From assembly GCA_029215795.1 (NCBI GenBank), contig JARDYH010000003.1, positions 175,348,382-175,412,381 of the forward strand: 64,000 nt of DNA, read 5' to 3'. The stretch is from Anniella stebbinsi (lineage: Eukaryota > Chordata > Lepidosauria > Squamata > Anniellidae). The notes under the pieces are model-generated. The model was given only the letters and a program-made list of their open reading frames with translations, had not been told where the DNA came from and made no database searches. Both the position numbers and the translations under genes were made by a program. Shown piece after piece: positions 36,636 through 47,941 of the stretch (positions are counted from its first letter, which is position 1; each line of letters starts with the position of its first letter).

Positions 36636-36955
36636 TAGGGTGACCATATGGAATGGAGGACAGGGCTCCTGTATCTTTAACAGTTACATAGAAAAGAGAA
36701 TTTCAACAGGTGTCATTTGTATGCATGCAGCAGCTGGTGAAACCCCCTCTTCATCACAACAGTTAAAGCTGCAGGAGCCCTGCCCTCTTTTGTATCTCAG
36801 TAAGAGGGCAGGGCTCCTGCAGCTTTAACTGTTGTGATGAAGAGGGAGTTTCACCAAGTGTTGCTTGCATACAAATGATACCTGCTGAAATTTCCTTTTC
36901 TATGCAACTGTTAAAGATAAAGGAGCCATGGCCTCCTTTTCATATGGTCACCCTA
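36636..36955. mobile_element. Palindromic hAT-like MITE, copy F
   Basis: 320 bp, TAGGGTGACC to GGTCACCCTA, with an almost perfectly symmetric centre unlike the other copies. Its subterminal ATGGAATGGAGGACAGGG differs from copies A, B and D, so it is a separate subfamily. The flanks do not give an exact duplication. Confidence 0.88.
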
Positions 36956-37136
36956 TCAATTAACTCAGCATGGTCTATTGTGCCATCCGAATGCAGCCAT
37001 TATAAACCAATATGATCAGAGAAAGGTTTTGTGAGGAACTGATAGCAAGTATGTTATTCAGCCATTGGGTAAATGTGCAAGGAAGGAATTTACCATACCA
37101 GAATATTTAACTTGATGTAGAACAATTAACTAGTTT

Positions 37137-37265
37137 TTCTCCTCACAACAACCCTTTGGGATAAATCAGGCTAAAGAGTATGGCAGGCCCAAGTGAGCCT
37201 CATGACTGAACAGAGATTTGAACCTGCATCTTCCTAGTCCTCATCCAACACTGTGGTAGCTGATA
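37137..37265 (-). mobile_element. Decayed Sauria-type SINE fragment
   Basis: The reverse complement keeps the GGTTGTTGTGAGGA-like and AACCTGCATCTTCC/GGTTCAAATCTC landmarks in the order expected for this SINE, with many changes. Confidence 0.5.
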
Positions 37266-37377
37266 TGCCATAGTATTTATTAGCATTCAACAGCATTTTA
37301 TAACTTACGTATTTAATATTCCATAGTATTTAATAATTAGCATGCTATTAAAATGTAGTATGCAATAATATGCAGTA

Positions 37378-37452
37378 AAACCCTATACACTCTTACCTGG
37401 GGTTTATATTCATTGAGGCTTACTTCTAAGCAAACATGCATAGGACTGTGCT
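37378..37452. repeat. 'CTTACTTCTGAGTA' hairpin repeat copy
   Basis: CCTATACACTCTTACCTGGG paired with GGCTTACTTCTAAGCAAACATGCATAGGA. Confidence 0.65.
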
Positions 37453-37468
37453 GTTAATAAGTGACAGT

Positions 37469-37492
37469 ATATATATATATATATATATATAT
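37469..37492. repeat. (TA)n microsatellite
   Basis: Twelve AT units. Confidence 0.97.
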
Positions 37493-37774
37493 GGCTATGT
37501 TTTTGACTCCTGCTAAGTAGAAATGCCAACAACAACAAAAATAGCACATGAACTTTAAAGTAAAATTTCATAATCAAATTCAGAACTTAAATGATGACAT
37601 TTGAAATTTTCAAAATGTTCTTTCAGACACAATACATCCCATTGCATCATAAATGCAGCTATGAGAGCATTGCACTTCTGTGAGTAATATCTGTTATGTA
37701 TGAGGGTTTTTTTAACTACATCTTCCCACATTAAACATTCTAATTACTACCCATGATAGGAAAAACCTCTACCT

Positions 37775-38808
37775 TAGGGTGACCTGATTTTGGAAACCAA
37801 AATCCAGGTCCAAAATGGCCGCCCAAAGGGGGTGTGCGGCGCCCACGAGATTGTGTTGGGACTTCAAGTCCCATCATCCCCAGCAACATGCCCAAACCGC
37901 CCCAGTTGGTGTTGGACTACAACCGCATCATCCTTGGGGATGATGGTATCTAGAGCCCTACACAATCTTTTAGAGCAGGGCATCAGGCTGCCCGAGGAGC
38001 AAAAAGCTTCCACCCCAGCGCTCGCTTGCTCCCCCTCCTCCCTGTTCAAAGCACCGGGCGCCAAGCCCCTCGAAGGCGATACTCACCTGGGCTCATGTCG
38101 CTCGCTCGTGCCACTGCTGTTGCTGCTGCCCCGCATCACCTTGCAGGAGGAAGTGAGGGCACCCAGCTCAGGCGTCCCATCGTTCCCCCCCCCAAACCAG
38201 CCCTGGAGCCGGCGCACTTGGGGCAGCACCAAGGAAACTTCCCCCTGGGCGGGCGAGGCAGACTGTCGCCCCGCCTCAGCACACTTCCTCCAGCCCCTCC
38301 TCCAGGCGATCCAGGGCTTCTTCTAGGCCAGAGCGACGGTGCTTCCTCCAGGCCGAGCTGAGCAGTTTCTAGTCCTGCGCGGTCGCGCTGGTCTAGAAGA
38401 AGCCCTGGATCGCCTGGGGGAGGGGCTGGAGGAAGTGTGCTGAGGAGGGGCGACAGTCTGCCTCGCCCGCCCAGGGCGAAGTATTCTCGGCGCTGCCCCA
38501 AGCGCACCGGCTCCAGGGCTGGTTTGGGGAGGGTGCCGATGAGACACCTGAGCTGGGCGCCCTCACTTCCTCCTGCGAGGTGCCGAGGGGCAGCAGCGGC
38601 GGCGGCGCGAATGAGCCAGCGACATGAGCCCAGGTGAGTGTTGCCAGCGAGGGGCTTTGCGCGGTAGTGCTTTGAACAGGGAGGAGGGGGAGCGCTCCAG
38701 ATCGAGCCAACTATTTCCCCGGAGGTTTGCCCCCAGGGCCCGGTTGGCCCGGATCGCCCCAGTTTTCCCGGTTAGGACCGGGAAATCCCTGGAGATCTGG
38801 TCACCCTG
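37775..38808. mobile_element. 1.03-kb hAT-like element with CpG-rich inverted duplication
   Basis: Starts TAGGGTGACC and ends GGTCACCCTG, with a perfect 8-bp duplication CTCTACCT at 37767-37774 and 38809-38816. It is strikingly GC- and CpG-rich compared with the AT-rich intron around it. The core is two ~310-bp arms (about 38024-38336 and 38388-38700) in inverted orientation around a ~50-bp spacer. Each arm carries ATGAGCCCAG followed by GTGAGT on its outward strand, which looks like a start codon followed by a splice donor. No transposase is encoded; the 178-codon frame at 37790-38326 follows from the high GC content. Confidence 0.88.
38024..38700. repeat. Inverted CpG-rich arms with ATG/splice-donor word
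   Basis: The left arm has the minus-strand word ATGAGCCCAG/GTGAGTA (plus about 38083-38100). The right arm has the plus-strand word ATGAGCCCAG/GTGAGTG at about 38623-38640. Upstream of each ATG are CG-rich words and a GGCAGCAGCGGC-like triplet run. It resembles a CpG-island first exon, either captured from a host gene or belonging to an ancestral transposase gene. Confidence 0.65.
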
Positions 38809-38819
38809 CTCTACCTCAC

Positions 38820-41800
38820 TCCCTGAAAATATTTGTCCTGTTGTTAGCTTTCCCCCCTTTATTTCCTTAATGGCCTAAGCCAGAGCCAGGAGAATTAAAA
38901 ATGATCCTTACTGTAGTATTATAAAAGGTTGCTAAAGGGCCAGCAATTTGAGAATGTGAGTTCATGGCTTTCTATGAAGAAACAATAGTTTCCTGCTGGT
39001 GCGTATAGCTTAGAGATTATGAAAGCAAAACCACCAACTTCAAAAAGATGTATAGTCTACTTCAAAAATGCCAAGAATTACACCTTTGCAATTTATCTGT
39101 TGTTTCTAGTTTCTCATTAATTTCATTATGGAAGATATGAAAGTCTGAATAAAGTAATAACACAAAGTACACAAAATTCTAACTCTCTGAACTCCATGAC
39201 AACCTCCTGCTGATTTTAATAGGGACACTTCTGGCATCAAACTGTGCCCATGTGAAGTAAATTAAAGGCTTTGGAGCAGGTGTCCACATCACAGAACAAC
39301 GATAAGAGTTGTTGCCCTTTAGCAGCTACAGTTTTGACTCTCTCCGAGTTTGCTCTTGTACTTCATTTCTTTTTTTACATAGCAATAAATAGTTTTACTA
39401 TTTCGTAGGACTTAGTTCCCAAAGACTTCCATTCATTTTTGGAAAGTTAAACTTGGACCGTATCATACCAATCATAGCAAACCTGAAGATCAGATCAGCT
39501 GTAAAAATATAAATTCTTCTTCATGAGCTCTATGGAGTCTCACAATTCAGTTCTGTGCCTGTACAGAGTATCTTTGGAACTTCCTTGAATTCCTGTCAGG
39601 GAGCTGGCACCACCTACTTTGGTAGAGAGGATTGGTTCCTATGTGAATACCCTGAGGGATGGGACGGTTTACCTAATTATCTTCTGACTTTCTCTTAAAC
39701 TTGTCTCAGAACTGGTCCAACTTTTTGTGAATTTTCTCCATCTAGCTAAGGACTTTGGGTTGCATCCAATAGTGTCTGTCTGCCAACTGAACAACATCCA
39801 CTAGCAGAGTGGATTCACCCTCCTTCCAGAGCAGATTTTAGGCAGCACAGGGGATTGGAGGGGAGAGGATGGGAAGGGGAAGTCCTGTTGCATGGGTGGA
39901 AGTCCACCTGTGTAGTGTCAGATGAAACCATATATTCTTTTGCAATATTTTTAGAGCAGGGAAATTTTCCCTTCTTTTGTGGCCCTTATACCAGTGGTGA
40001 TCACATTTAAAAAGTGCTGCAGCTGTGTAGATAAAGTTCCTTCTTTGAATGGTGCAATAATTGTTTAAATTTATTTAGGGGAAGAGCACAGAATAGATTT
40101 CTCTATTCGTTGCCAAAAGCTCACAAAGCAAGCTCTCAGGAATTGCTTACTAAAGCGTTGTGCTTCTCTTTGGGAATGGGCTTTAGCTGCCACCTCCACC
40201 ACCATGGTTTGAGGGATGAATGAGATAACTCCTCCTTAAAAGTTGCCAAACTGGCATCAGCCCATCACTCTTTAGAGCAGCTCCTGACCTCAGAGCTGGA
40301 TCAGCTTCCAGAAGCTCAGATCAGACTACAAATGCCAAGCCTGTCTGCCATCAAATGCTTTAAGGTCTAACAACAAAATCAAGGAGGAGGAAGAGGAAGA
40401 GGAAGATAATAAGGAGGTTATAAACATCTTTCTTCAGAATTTTTTGTTGTTGTTCTTGGCCCCTACTAAAACACCTTCTGGGATCATGCTCACCTGTCAT
40501 TCCAGGTTTTGTTCTCAGATTTAAGGTATTTTTGTTGCACTAGTTCTTACCTTTTTAAACAATGCCCAAACCAGCCTGAACCTGTGTCATAGTGCCTAGA
40601 AAGACTCTTGTTGCTTGATTCCAGCCCTGTCTTCAATCTTTAGTAACATCTCTGATCTAGTTCACTGTGCTTCATGTCATGTAGATCATGATGAAGTATC
40701 CACTTCTTCAGTTCCCACTCCTACTGAATTTCTGCAAGGTATCCAATTTAAGTACTTCTGTGACGGAGTGGGTGAGGACTCCTTTCCTACTGGTAGAGTC
40801 CTCTTTCCATAAGGGTTCTCCCAACAAGAATCATGATAGGCTGTCACTACAGGCTGAACTCAGCCCCCAAAACCGTAGGTTGTCTGGCTGTTTGACATGC
40901 TACTGACAAGGACCCTTTCTCCTTACTTCCTCAAAGCCCAAAGGGCATAGAAATTAACAGAACCTTGTGAAAAAAAAAACCTTAGAACGCAAGGGGTAGC
41001 TTAAAACTTGTTCACTTTAGTACATGTGGGAAATTTCAGCAAGACATCCCAGAGAAATACCCTTTTAAACAAACAAAGTTAACTGTCAATGCATATAAAG
41101 AAATTTTATCCAGGAAAGAGGATTTTGACACAACATAGAGGAGCAAAAAGGAAAGCAACCAATCACATACCAATGTTTGAATAAAAATAATGAAGTCCAT
41201 CTAAGTTAGGTAGATATATATTTACCTGCTTGAGCAGAATCGTTGCTTTAGGGCATGTACGGAGTTCTTTGCAGAAAAGATGGTCTGAGAGAGTGTTAAG
41301 TTCTTGCAGAGTATCTTTGGTCACCTGATTTGCATGGTCCCAAAGAATACAAGGGACTGTAGTGATACTCCACATATTTATAGGAATTTCAGACCAGTGG
41401 AATAGTTCCATGTGGGTTTGGACTTCCATGACAACAGAGCTAATCATTACTACCCATCCGTCTCATCCTCCTGAAAGCAAGAAAACCGAATGGCTTTGGA
41501 CATTATATATTTTGCTGCTCACAAATGACAGCAGCAATGATTCATAAAAACCTACTCCTTGCAATTGATTTGAAATGAAATGAATGAATGAAATGCATTT
41601 CTCACTGTGTGAGAAACAAAGTAAGCTTATGCTATAAATTTCTAAAACTCCTGGTGGGAGCACCTCCCACCAAGCAGTGTGCAGGCCCAGACCTGTCAAA
41701 CTTTAGTAGAACCATATCACTTGGGCCAAGCTTCCTTTTTCTAATATGGTCTACTGCCTTCCTACTTTGGTCAGGCTTCTTTACCTAGGCCAGGTCTAAC

Positions 41801-41990
41801 ATCATGGATAAGCATGGTTGGGCCCACATCCCAGCAGGAGCCTGTTGATAAGAGCTCCTCTTCACCATTGGAACTTGCATTGTCCAGACAATGAGGGTGG
41901 TGAGAAGGAAGAGCAGTAGATGCTGTTGCCTACCTGCTCACTGGCTCTCTCTGCCTATCAAGCACATAAGTGGTAGCAATGATGAGAAAG
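38820..41990. other. Intronic stretch, nothing recognised
   Basis: No coding or repeat signal I can support; a purine-rich GGAGGAAGAGGAAG tract lies at about 40383-40410. Confidence 0.5.
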
Positions 41991-42104
41991 AGGATGAGGA
42001 GCAATCACAGCTGGTGATAATGGCGATAGGAAGGTAGAATCCGGCAGGGGCACTGAGGTGTTGCCCAAGGGCCTCAGAAACCTGGAGCTGGAACTACAAC
42101 TTGA

Positions 42105-42160
42105 CCTCTAGAGAGCTTTGGCTATGGGGCGGTATAAAAATGCAATAAATAAATAAATAT
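42105..42160 (+). mobile_element. LINE 3' end, heavily truncated
   Basis: GAGAGCTTTGGCTATGGGGC followed by GGTATAAAAATGCAATAAATAAATAAAT is the 3' terminus of the same L2/CR1-like family that ends at 48790. Confidence 0.8.
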
Positions 42161-42216
42161 GAATCCTGTTATTGTTTGCCCTGTTTAAACCTGTGAAGTG
42201 TAGTTTGGTGAGACAT

Positions 42217-42444
42217 TGGCTCAATTCGGACAACACGATAGTCAATGGTGGGGTAATAATCAACTTTACAGTTGTTCAACTAGGGGGTACTCCCCAAACA
42301 ACATGGTAATAAATAATCAACTGTGGTGTGGATTAGGATCAGCGCTGAGTTGACTATGGCAGCATTCGGATGACACAATAGTCAAAACAACTGACGATTG
42401 TTTTCCCCACACCAGTTGTTTATTGTGTCGTCCGAATTGAGCCA
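42217..42444. mobile_element. Short TIR element, copy 1 (pair with 58550)
   Basis: 228 bp, starting TGGCTCAATTCGGACAACAC and ending GTGTCGTCCGAATTGAGCCA, so the terminal inverted repeats are near perfect. The inside is very close to 58550-58781, sharing GGGGGTACTCCCCA and GGATTAGGATCAGCGCTGAG. No target duplication was identified. Same terminal family as the long element at 35692. Confidence 0.82.
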
Positions 42445-42449
42445 CTGAG

Positions 42450-43970
42450 AATCTTTTGTTAGAGATCCTAGTTCCCCTCACAGAACTACAGTTCTCTAGA
42501 GAGAGGGAATTGCTTATTCACGTGAAAGAGCAATGTGAGCACAAGAGGCTATGGGGCCACATATTTATCCCCCACAAGGGGCTGTGAGATGACACATTTG
42601 GCTCCTCCTGGACTCCCACACATTGAGGGATAACTTCTATCTGTGGATGCTCCAATTGTTCACCAATTTAACCCCAGTAACGTAAATTAATTTTATTAAG
42701 GAGTATTATGCCACAACAGAGTGAGTTTTCTCATTGCTGTTATATTGTCTCATTCAAGTTTCAGTTTATGATGTATAATGGATGCATCTAAGCAGAAAAA
42801 GGGTGGATGGTGAAAGGCCATTTAACCTGTATCTTTTCCCCCACAGATGAAAACTAGCTTGGGAAGGGTAATTTTGGGAAGGGTAATTTTGACTTGAAAA
42901 AAGACCTACAGGAAAAGAGTTAAGCAGCCTGCCCTTCTTTTGCTCAAATACAGCCTGCCCCATGCTGCTTTTGATTAAAAAACAAAAACAGTAGCAGCAG
43001 CAGCAGCAACAACAACAGAGACATAAGACACAGAACTCTGTGTTATGCATAGGTTGTGCATAAGTTTGTTTTTTGTATAGATATGCTCATGGTCTCTTAT
43101 GTATCTGTAGTGTGATGGTAAAAGGCTTGGTTCTCCATGTCCGTTTCAATCCGTTACATTTCGTATAAAATAAACGTTCTGAAAAAGAATTTTTAAAATT
43201 ACAAAAGAGTACCATGAAGCAGTAAAATGCTGGCAGAATGTGCTGATGGTTACTAGTAGCCCCCTTCACTGATATTTGCTGTTGTCTCTTGGAGCGTGTC
43301 CACCATTGCATCTTCCTCCCTGCTGTTTTCCATTCCACATGGCAGACCTGAGTAGAACAGATGTCCTTTTTGACATTTCCACGTATTGCATCTCCAAGTG
43401 TGTGTGTGTGTAGTTGTTTAAACAGCATTAGAATGTGAATGAATCTATATTTTAATGTCTTCATATGTTTTTTCTCAGAAAAGATGGTAAAATGTTAGTG
43501 CTTAGTTAAAACATTTCAAAGAGGAACCCTCAACTGAGGCACATATTATATGAGATGAAACACCAAATTAATATATATAAGGTGATTTACAATGAGATCC
43601 CAACTAGGGAATGGGACCAGATAAGACAGATGCTTTCTAGACAAATAGTATACATATGACATCAATGATTGTATGAAAGCTTGAGAAAACTTTGAATAAT
43701 CACATATTAAGCAAAGTTGGACAGGTGGTGATGCCCTTTTACATAGGACTATGTTGAAATATGGCCAGATGGCATAGTGAGGTCACACACAATTGGGGTG
43801 AACTACAAATTTTGAAAACTGAGGTTTGGATGAAAAGGTTCTACCCTAAAGAAAAGTCTGCCCAAAATATGGGTCTTGGAAAGCACAGATACCAGTAGCA
43901 GAGAACAATTTAGTAAACTTAATTTTTAATTGATTGTAAAGTGATTTACACATAACTAATTTTCTCTAGA
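42450..43970. other. Intronic stretch, nothing recognised
   Basis: Only small tandem words (GGGAAGGGTAATTTT twice near 42858-42890; a GCAGCAGCAGCAACAACAACA tract near 42990). The 125-codon minus frame at 43087-43464 has no recognisable similarity. Confidence 0.5.
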
Positions 43971-43977
43971 TTGGAGA

Positions 43978-44563
43978 TTAGCACCCAGGTTGTGTGCATT
44001 TTACTTAGAAGTAAATCCTAATGATTTTAATGAAGCTTATTTTCATAGTACTATTTAGATTATTGTTTAAAATTTATTAGTGAGATACACCATAAAATAA
44101 ATCCCATCTTGAAAGCTGATTACATAATGAATTACCCAGTGCCCAGGGCTATATAACCATTCATTTTAGAATAGCAAGATGTATACACTGAATCACTCTT
44201 AGGTAGTAACCCAATGATCATTTTTGAATTTCATTTTGTTTACCTAAAAAATGAATGCTTCACTGCCAATATGCACATTATTTTTCTGTACTGAAGAAAT
44301 GCAAGAGAAGTTTGAATGTCACAAACTTTGTTGGTTTTCCCCATATCAGGAACAAATAATTTGTATTGAGGCTTTGTTTTCCTAGCAGCCTGGAAATATT
44401 ACAAATAAACTGATTGGTATCAAGTCACTGAACCTCTAAGTAGCTCATGGGTGTCCAGCAACTGTCTTATAAATACATTAAGGCTACAATCCCATACCTG
44501 GGAGTAAGTCGCTTTTAACTAAATTGGACTTACTTCTGAGTAACATGTTTAGGATTGTTCCAT
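43978..44563. repeat. Two 'CTTACTTCTGAGTA' hairpin repeat copies
   Basis: Copies at about 43978-44045 (decayed) and 44478-44563 (clear: GGGAGTAAGTCGC and GGACTTACTTCTGAGTAAC arms). The sequence between is unremarkable. Confidence 0.6.
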
Positions 44564-44929
44564 ATCTGCCAAAGGAAACATTTTGATCTCTGATTTAAAA
44601 TTGGACATGCAATGTAAGATAAATATAATATTCATAGGGAGTGTTGTGCCACAATTGTGTGATATTCTGTCTCATTCAGGCTTCATATTATGATGCATAG
44701 TGGATGGACTGTGATGCAAAGAAACTTAAAAAAAAAAAAGAACTGAAAATACTCAGTGATCCACAGAGCCAATCAGACCAAAACAATATAAGGTCCTCAT
44801 CACCTTAATTTCACATACTATATCAATTTTTGGGCATTATGTGGTGGCCTGGTTCTTTTTTTTTTTTACCCCATCCTTTAAAAAAAAATGCACAAACAAA
44901 ACATAATTAGAATTCTTTAGTGAGCTTTA

Positions 44930-45172
44930 TTATTTATTTAATTAATTAATTTACTCTGTCTTTTTTCCTCCAAGGAACCCAAGGCAACTTACATGGTCCT
45001 CCCTCTCTCCATTTTATCCTCACAACAACAACCCTGTGAGGTAGGTTGGGCTGAGAGTCTTCGACTGGCCCAAAGTCATCCAGTGAGCTTTCATGGCTGA
45101 GTGGGGACTAGAACCTGGATCTTCCAACTCCCAGTCCAACACTCTAACCACTACACCACACTGGCTAGCAAT
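44930..45172 (-). mobile_element. Sauria SINE (tRNA-derived)
   Basis: A minus-strand SINE close to full length. Its tRNA-like head is at 45172. The A box TGGTGTAGTGG is complementary to 45148-45158 and the B box GGTTCTAGTCC to 45105-45115. The middle has the GTTGTGAGGATAAAATGGAG landmark and the 3' end has the LINE-like TTCCTTGGAGGAAAA and an AAAT-type tail. This family is characteristic of squamates and is the best single clue to the organism group. Pol III transcription from the boxes is possible but not shown. Confidence 0.9.
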
Positions 45173-45449
45173 AGGTTGCCTCAAATGATCTTATTCTAGA
45201 GGAATTGCTCCACATATCATGAACCAAAATGTGTCTGTTGCTGAAACATGATACATGCAGGCATGATATGTGCGTTCAGTTATAGCATTTCTCTCTATCT
45301 TTGCATACTGTGAGACAAACATGCATTTGCTACATACAATATACACATTACATTTATGTAGTGTGCAACTCTGTCAGGTTGCTGTCCAGGTTGCTGAGAT
45401 TTCTATGCCTTGCTAAGCTGCTTCTGGCAGATCTGGAGGAGCAATAGAG

Positions 45450-46240
45450 GCAATTTTCTCCTCTCTGTCCAATTTTAATATTTTCCTTTAGATGGTCCTC
45501 TGAACCGAAGCTGACTGGCAAGCAATGCAGTTAACACAGCACTGGAATATTCAAAACAGCCAGTCACTGCTCTATTCTGCACTATCTGTAATTTCTGGAC
45601 TGTCTTCAGAGGTAGCCCACACATAATACATTGCAGTAATCCAAGCCAGTGTGTGGATAGCTGTACCAGTGCATGGATAGCTGTAGCCAGGCTATCTCTA
45701 TCCAGGTAGGGGTGTAGCTGGCATATTAGTTGAAGCCACTTGGAGCCTCAAGTGACAGAGCTGGATCTATGAGCATCCCCAGTCTATGAACATGCTCTTC
45801 CTGGGGAAGTGCAACCCCATTTAGGTCATATCGAATGCCACTTCACTGAACAGATGAGCCACATCCTATCAGAACCTTTGTCTGGTCTGGATTGAGTCTC
45901 AGTTTATTGACCCTCATCCAGCACCAGTTCAGGATATTCACTCCTCACCTGGATTTGATGAAAAAGAAAGGTGGAGTTGGGTGCCATTCTGCACATGGAT
46001 GACACTTCACCCCATCCTTCTGGGCAGCCTTTCCCAGTAGTTTTATGTGGATGTTAGAAAGCATGGGGGACAAAACAGAGCCCTGAAGGAGGCCACAATG
46101 CAGTCTTACGAGGCAGAACTATAGTTTCCCAGGCAGTACCACCTTCTGGAACTAGCTGTCCAGGTAGGAATGGAACCACTGTAAAGCAGTGCCCCCAACT
46201 ATCAATTCAGACACCTGCCCCAGAAGGATGCCATGGTTGA
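45450..46240 (-). mobile_element. L2/CR1-like LINE reverse transcriptase core, minus strand
   Basis: The reverse strand encodes RT landmarks in order: HGILLGQ-like start, the GSVLSPML...NIHIK motif (plus about 46025-46080), a TQLHLSFSSNP segment after the catalytic site, NPDQTK-like LNPDKTEV region, and an LEAPSG-like segment with the LRPYL-equivalent. It is broken by stops and small duplications, such as a 21-bp repeat near 45645-45690. The family matches the fragment at 48790-49716. Confidence 0.8.
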
Positions 46241-46429
46241 ATGTATGAAGTCGTCACAATTCCAACAACTAAAAACGCATGTGCTGGGGCATAACAAGCA
46301 CTAATATTACAATGGCAGAGAAATAATAAACAATAACAATACCAACAATATATATATTTTAAAATCGGACCTATTATTCTCATGAAAATAGCTAGTAAGA
46401 TTCTTGGGGAACACAACTGAGTGACACAA

Positions 46430-46540
46430 TGTGGTGCCTTCCAGATGTTTTGGACTACAACTCCCAGCATTCCTGACTATTGGCCATGCTAGCTGGGACT
46501 CATGGGAGTTGACATCCAAAACATTTGGATGGCACCAAGA
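46430..46540. mobile_element. Hairpin MITE with GGAGTTGTAGTCC core
   Basis: The left arm TGGTGCCTTCCAGATGTTTT with GGACTACAACTCCCA is complementary to the right arm TGGGAGTTGACATCC with AAAACATTTGGATGGCACCA. It is a widespread reptile hairpin repeat. Confidence 0.8.
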
Positions 46541-46961
46541 TGGGAAAGGCTAATCTAAGATATGTGAAAGATGGAATACAAGTGAGGATTCCAAAACATT
46601 TAGAGTGGGTGGAGAGCAGTGGCTAAGGTAAAGAAAGATATGGCAAAGCCAACTGGGATAAGAAGTTTGGGCTGACACTTGTTCACCCAGTGCATCTTAT
46701 AGAGCCCCATTTCCAGACACATTTGTTTCCCATCATTTAACAAGCATTTCACTAGTGTGCCATGCAAATACTACAGAAAGCCCTACAATCTGCAAGAAGA
46801 GCTGTATTTAGTAATGACAAAAATACCTATGATCTTAGATTGGAGCATGATCTGATACTGCTGATTTGAACATACCATAACTTACCTCAAGAGTATCTCC
46901 TTGACTGAAACTAATAGGCCATCCTGATGGGACTACAGGGGGTCATGTGTGATGTACTATG

Positions 46962-47038
46962 CAGCCCTATCTATGCATCGTATTGTGCTCAATGGGACTT
47001 ACTTCCTAGTAAGTGTGTTTAGGATTTTAGCCTTAATT
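46962..47038. repeat. 'CTTACTTCTGAGTA' hairpin repeat copy
   Basis: CTCAATGGGACTTACTTCCTAGTAAGTGTG, ending GGATTTTAGCCTTA. Confidence 0.65.
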
Positions 47039-47524
47039 TCAGATTATAAAAATTATGTGTAGCCACTTATACAATAAATGTAAAATATATGCCATAAAAA
47101 GGTACAAAATACGCTAATATTTCATACTGGGGGCGGGCAGGCAGGGGGACTCTGTCAGCAGAATCTACCCATCATTTCTTAAAATATGTCACCCACTGTA
47201 TATTTTAGAGATAGAAAAAAAATGTTGTTTTATTGAACTGAAAGATATATATGGTCTATCTGTCACATCTTAAGTAATCAGAATGAGCTCATAGGAGACA
47301 TCTGTAATTACTTTGAGCATGATATTAGTTTGAAGTGAAATGAATGATTTTGCTCCATTTTATTACCTCTGGTATATAGCCATTTGTATCATAAATTCAT
47401 TGACCTCATCTTAAATTATCAATCCTGTAAGACAGATCTGATTCATTAATTCTTAAGTGACATTATTTCTACTCCAGTAATTTTTACTCTGTTTGAAGGG
47501 ACTGTGTGGTGCATCTCTGGCATA

Positions 47525-47528
<4 letters not shown>

Positions 47529-47557
<29 letters not shown>
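47529..47557. repeat. (GA)n microsatellite
   Basis: About 14 units. Confidence 0.97.
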
Positions 47558-47560
<3 letters not shown>

Positions 47561-47941
47561 TAGTTATGTGTGACTTCAGAGAGTTGAATAAAATCAATGG
47601 GATAATGACTAGATATTTAGTTCATCTGAGATGTTTTTGGATATTGCAGTTACCCTCAATATCCTTAATTAATTTTATCTAATAATAAAATATATTGAAT
47701 AGTATAGTGGTCAATATGAGAGTGAAGGAGATCAGCATGAGCATTTCTTTTATCTCAATGAATTATTTAAAAATTATGACATGATTTGTAAGAAGGATTT
47801 TTAAACCATTTTTACAGGAGTATAGAAAATGTTTTCTTATCTTAAGGTGACATGAGAGACCATAGTAGAAAAGCATATCAGAAACAAACCAATAACCAAT
47901 AAAATGAAATAATCATAGAAGATGTAATCTACTGAATTTAT

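Larger units (their letters stand above)
35692..36999. mobile_element. DNA transposon with TGGNTNNATTCGGA ends, holding a nested MITE
   Basis: The left end TGGATTCGGACATCACGAT and right end ATTGTGCCATCCGAATGCAGCCA are complementary and match the termini of the short elements at 42217 and 58550. The inside has repeated GGGTTATYNTG words, a tandem array at 35995-36450, and the palindromic MITE at 36636. Without that insertion it is about 990 bp. No target duplication was identified and no transposase frame is seen. Confidence 0.7.

Noticed and set aside
37790..38326. 178-codon plus frame and overlapping frames to 38878
   Set aside because: They lie inside the CpG-rich inverted arms, where high GC gives few stops on all frames. 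The proline/arginine-rich translations mirror each other between strands.
45105..45172. tRNA gene
   Set aside because: The A and B boxes belong to a Sauria SINE head; the sequence does not fold as a complete tRNA and continues into the SINE body.
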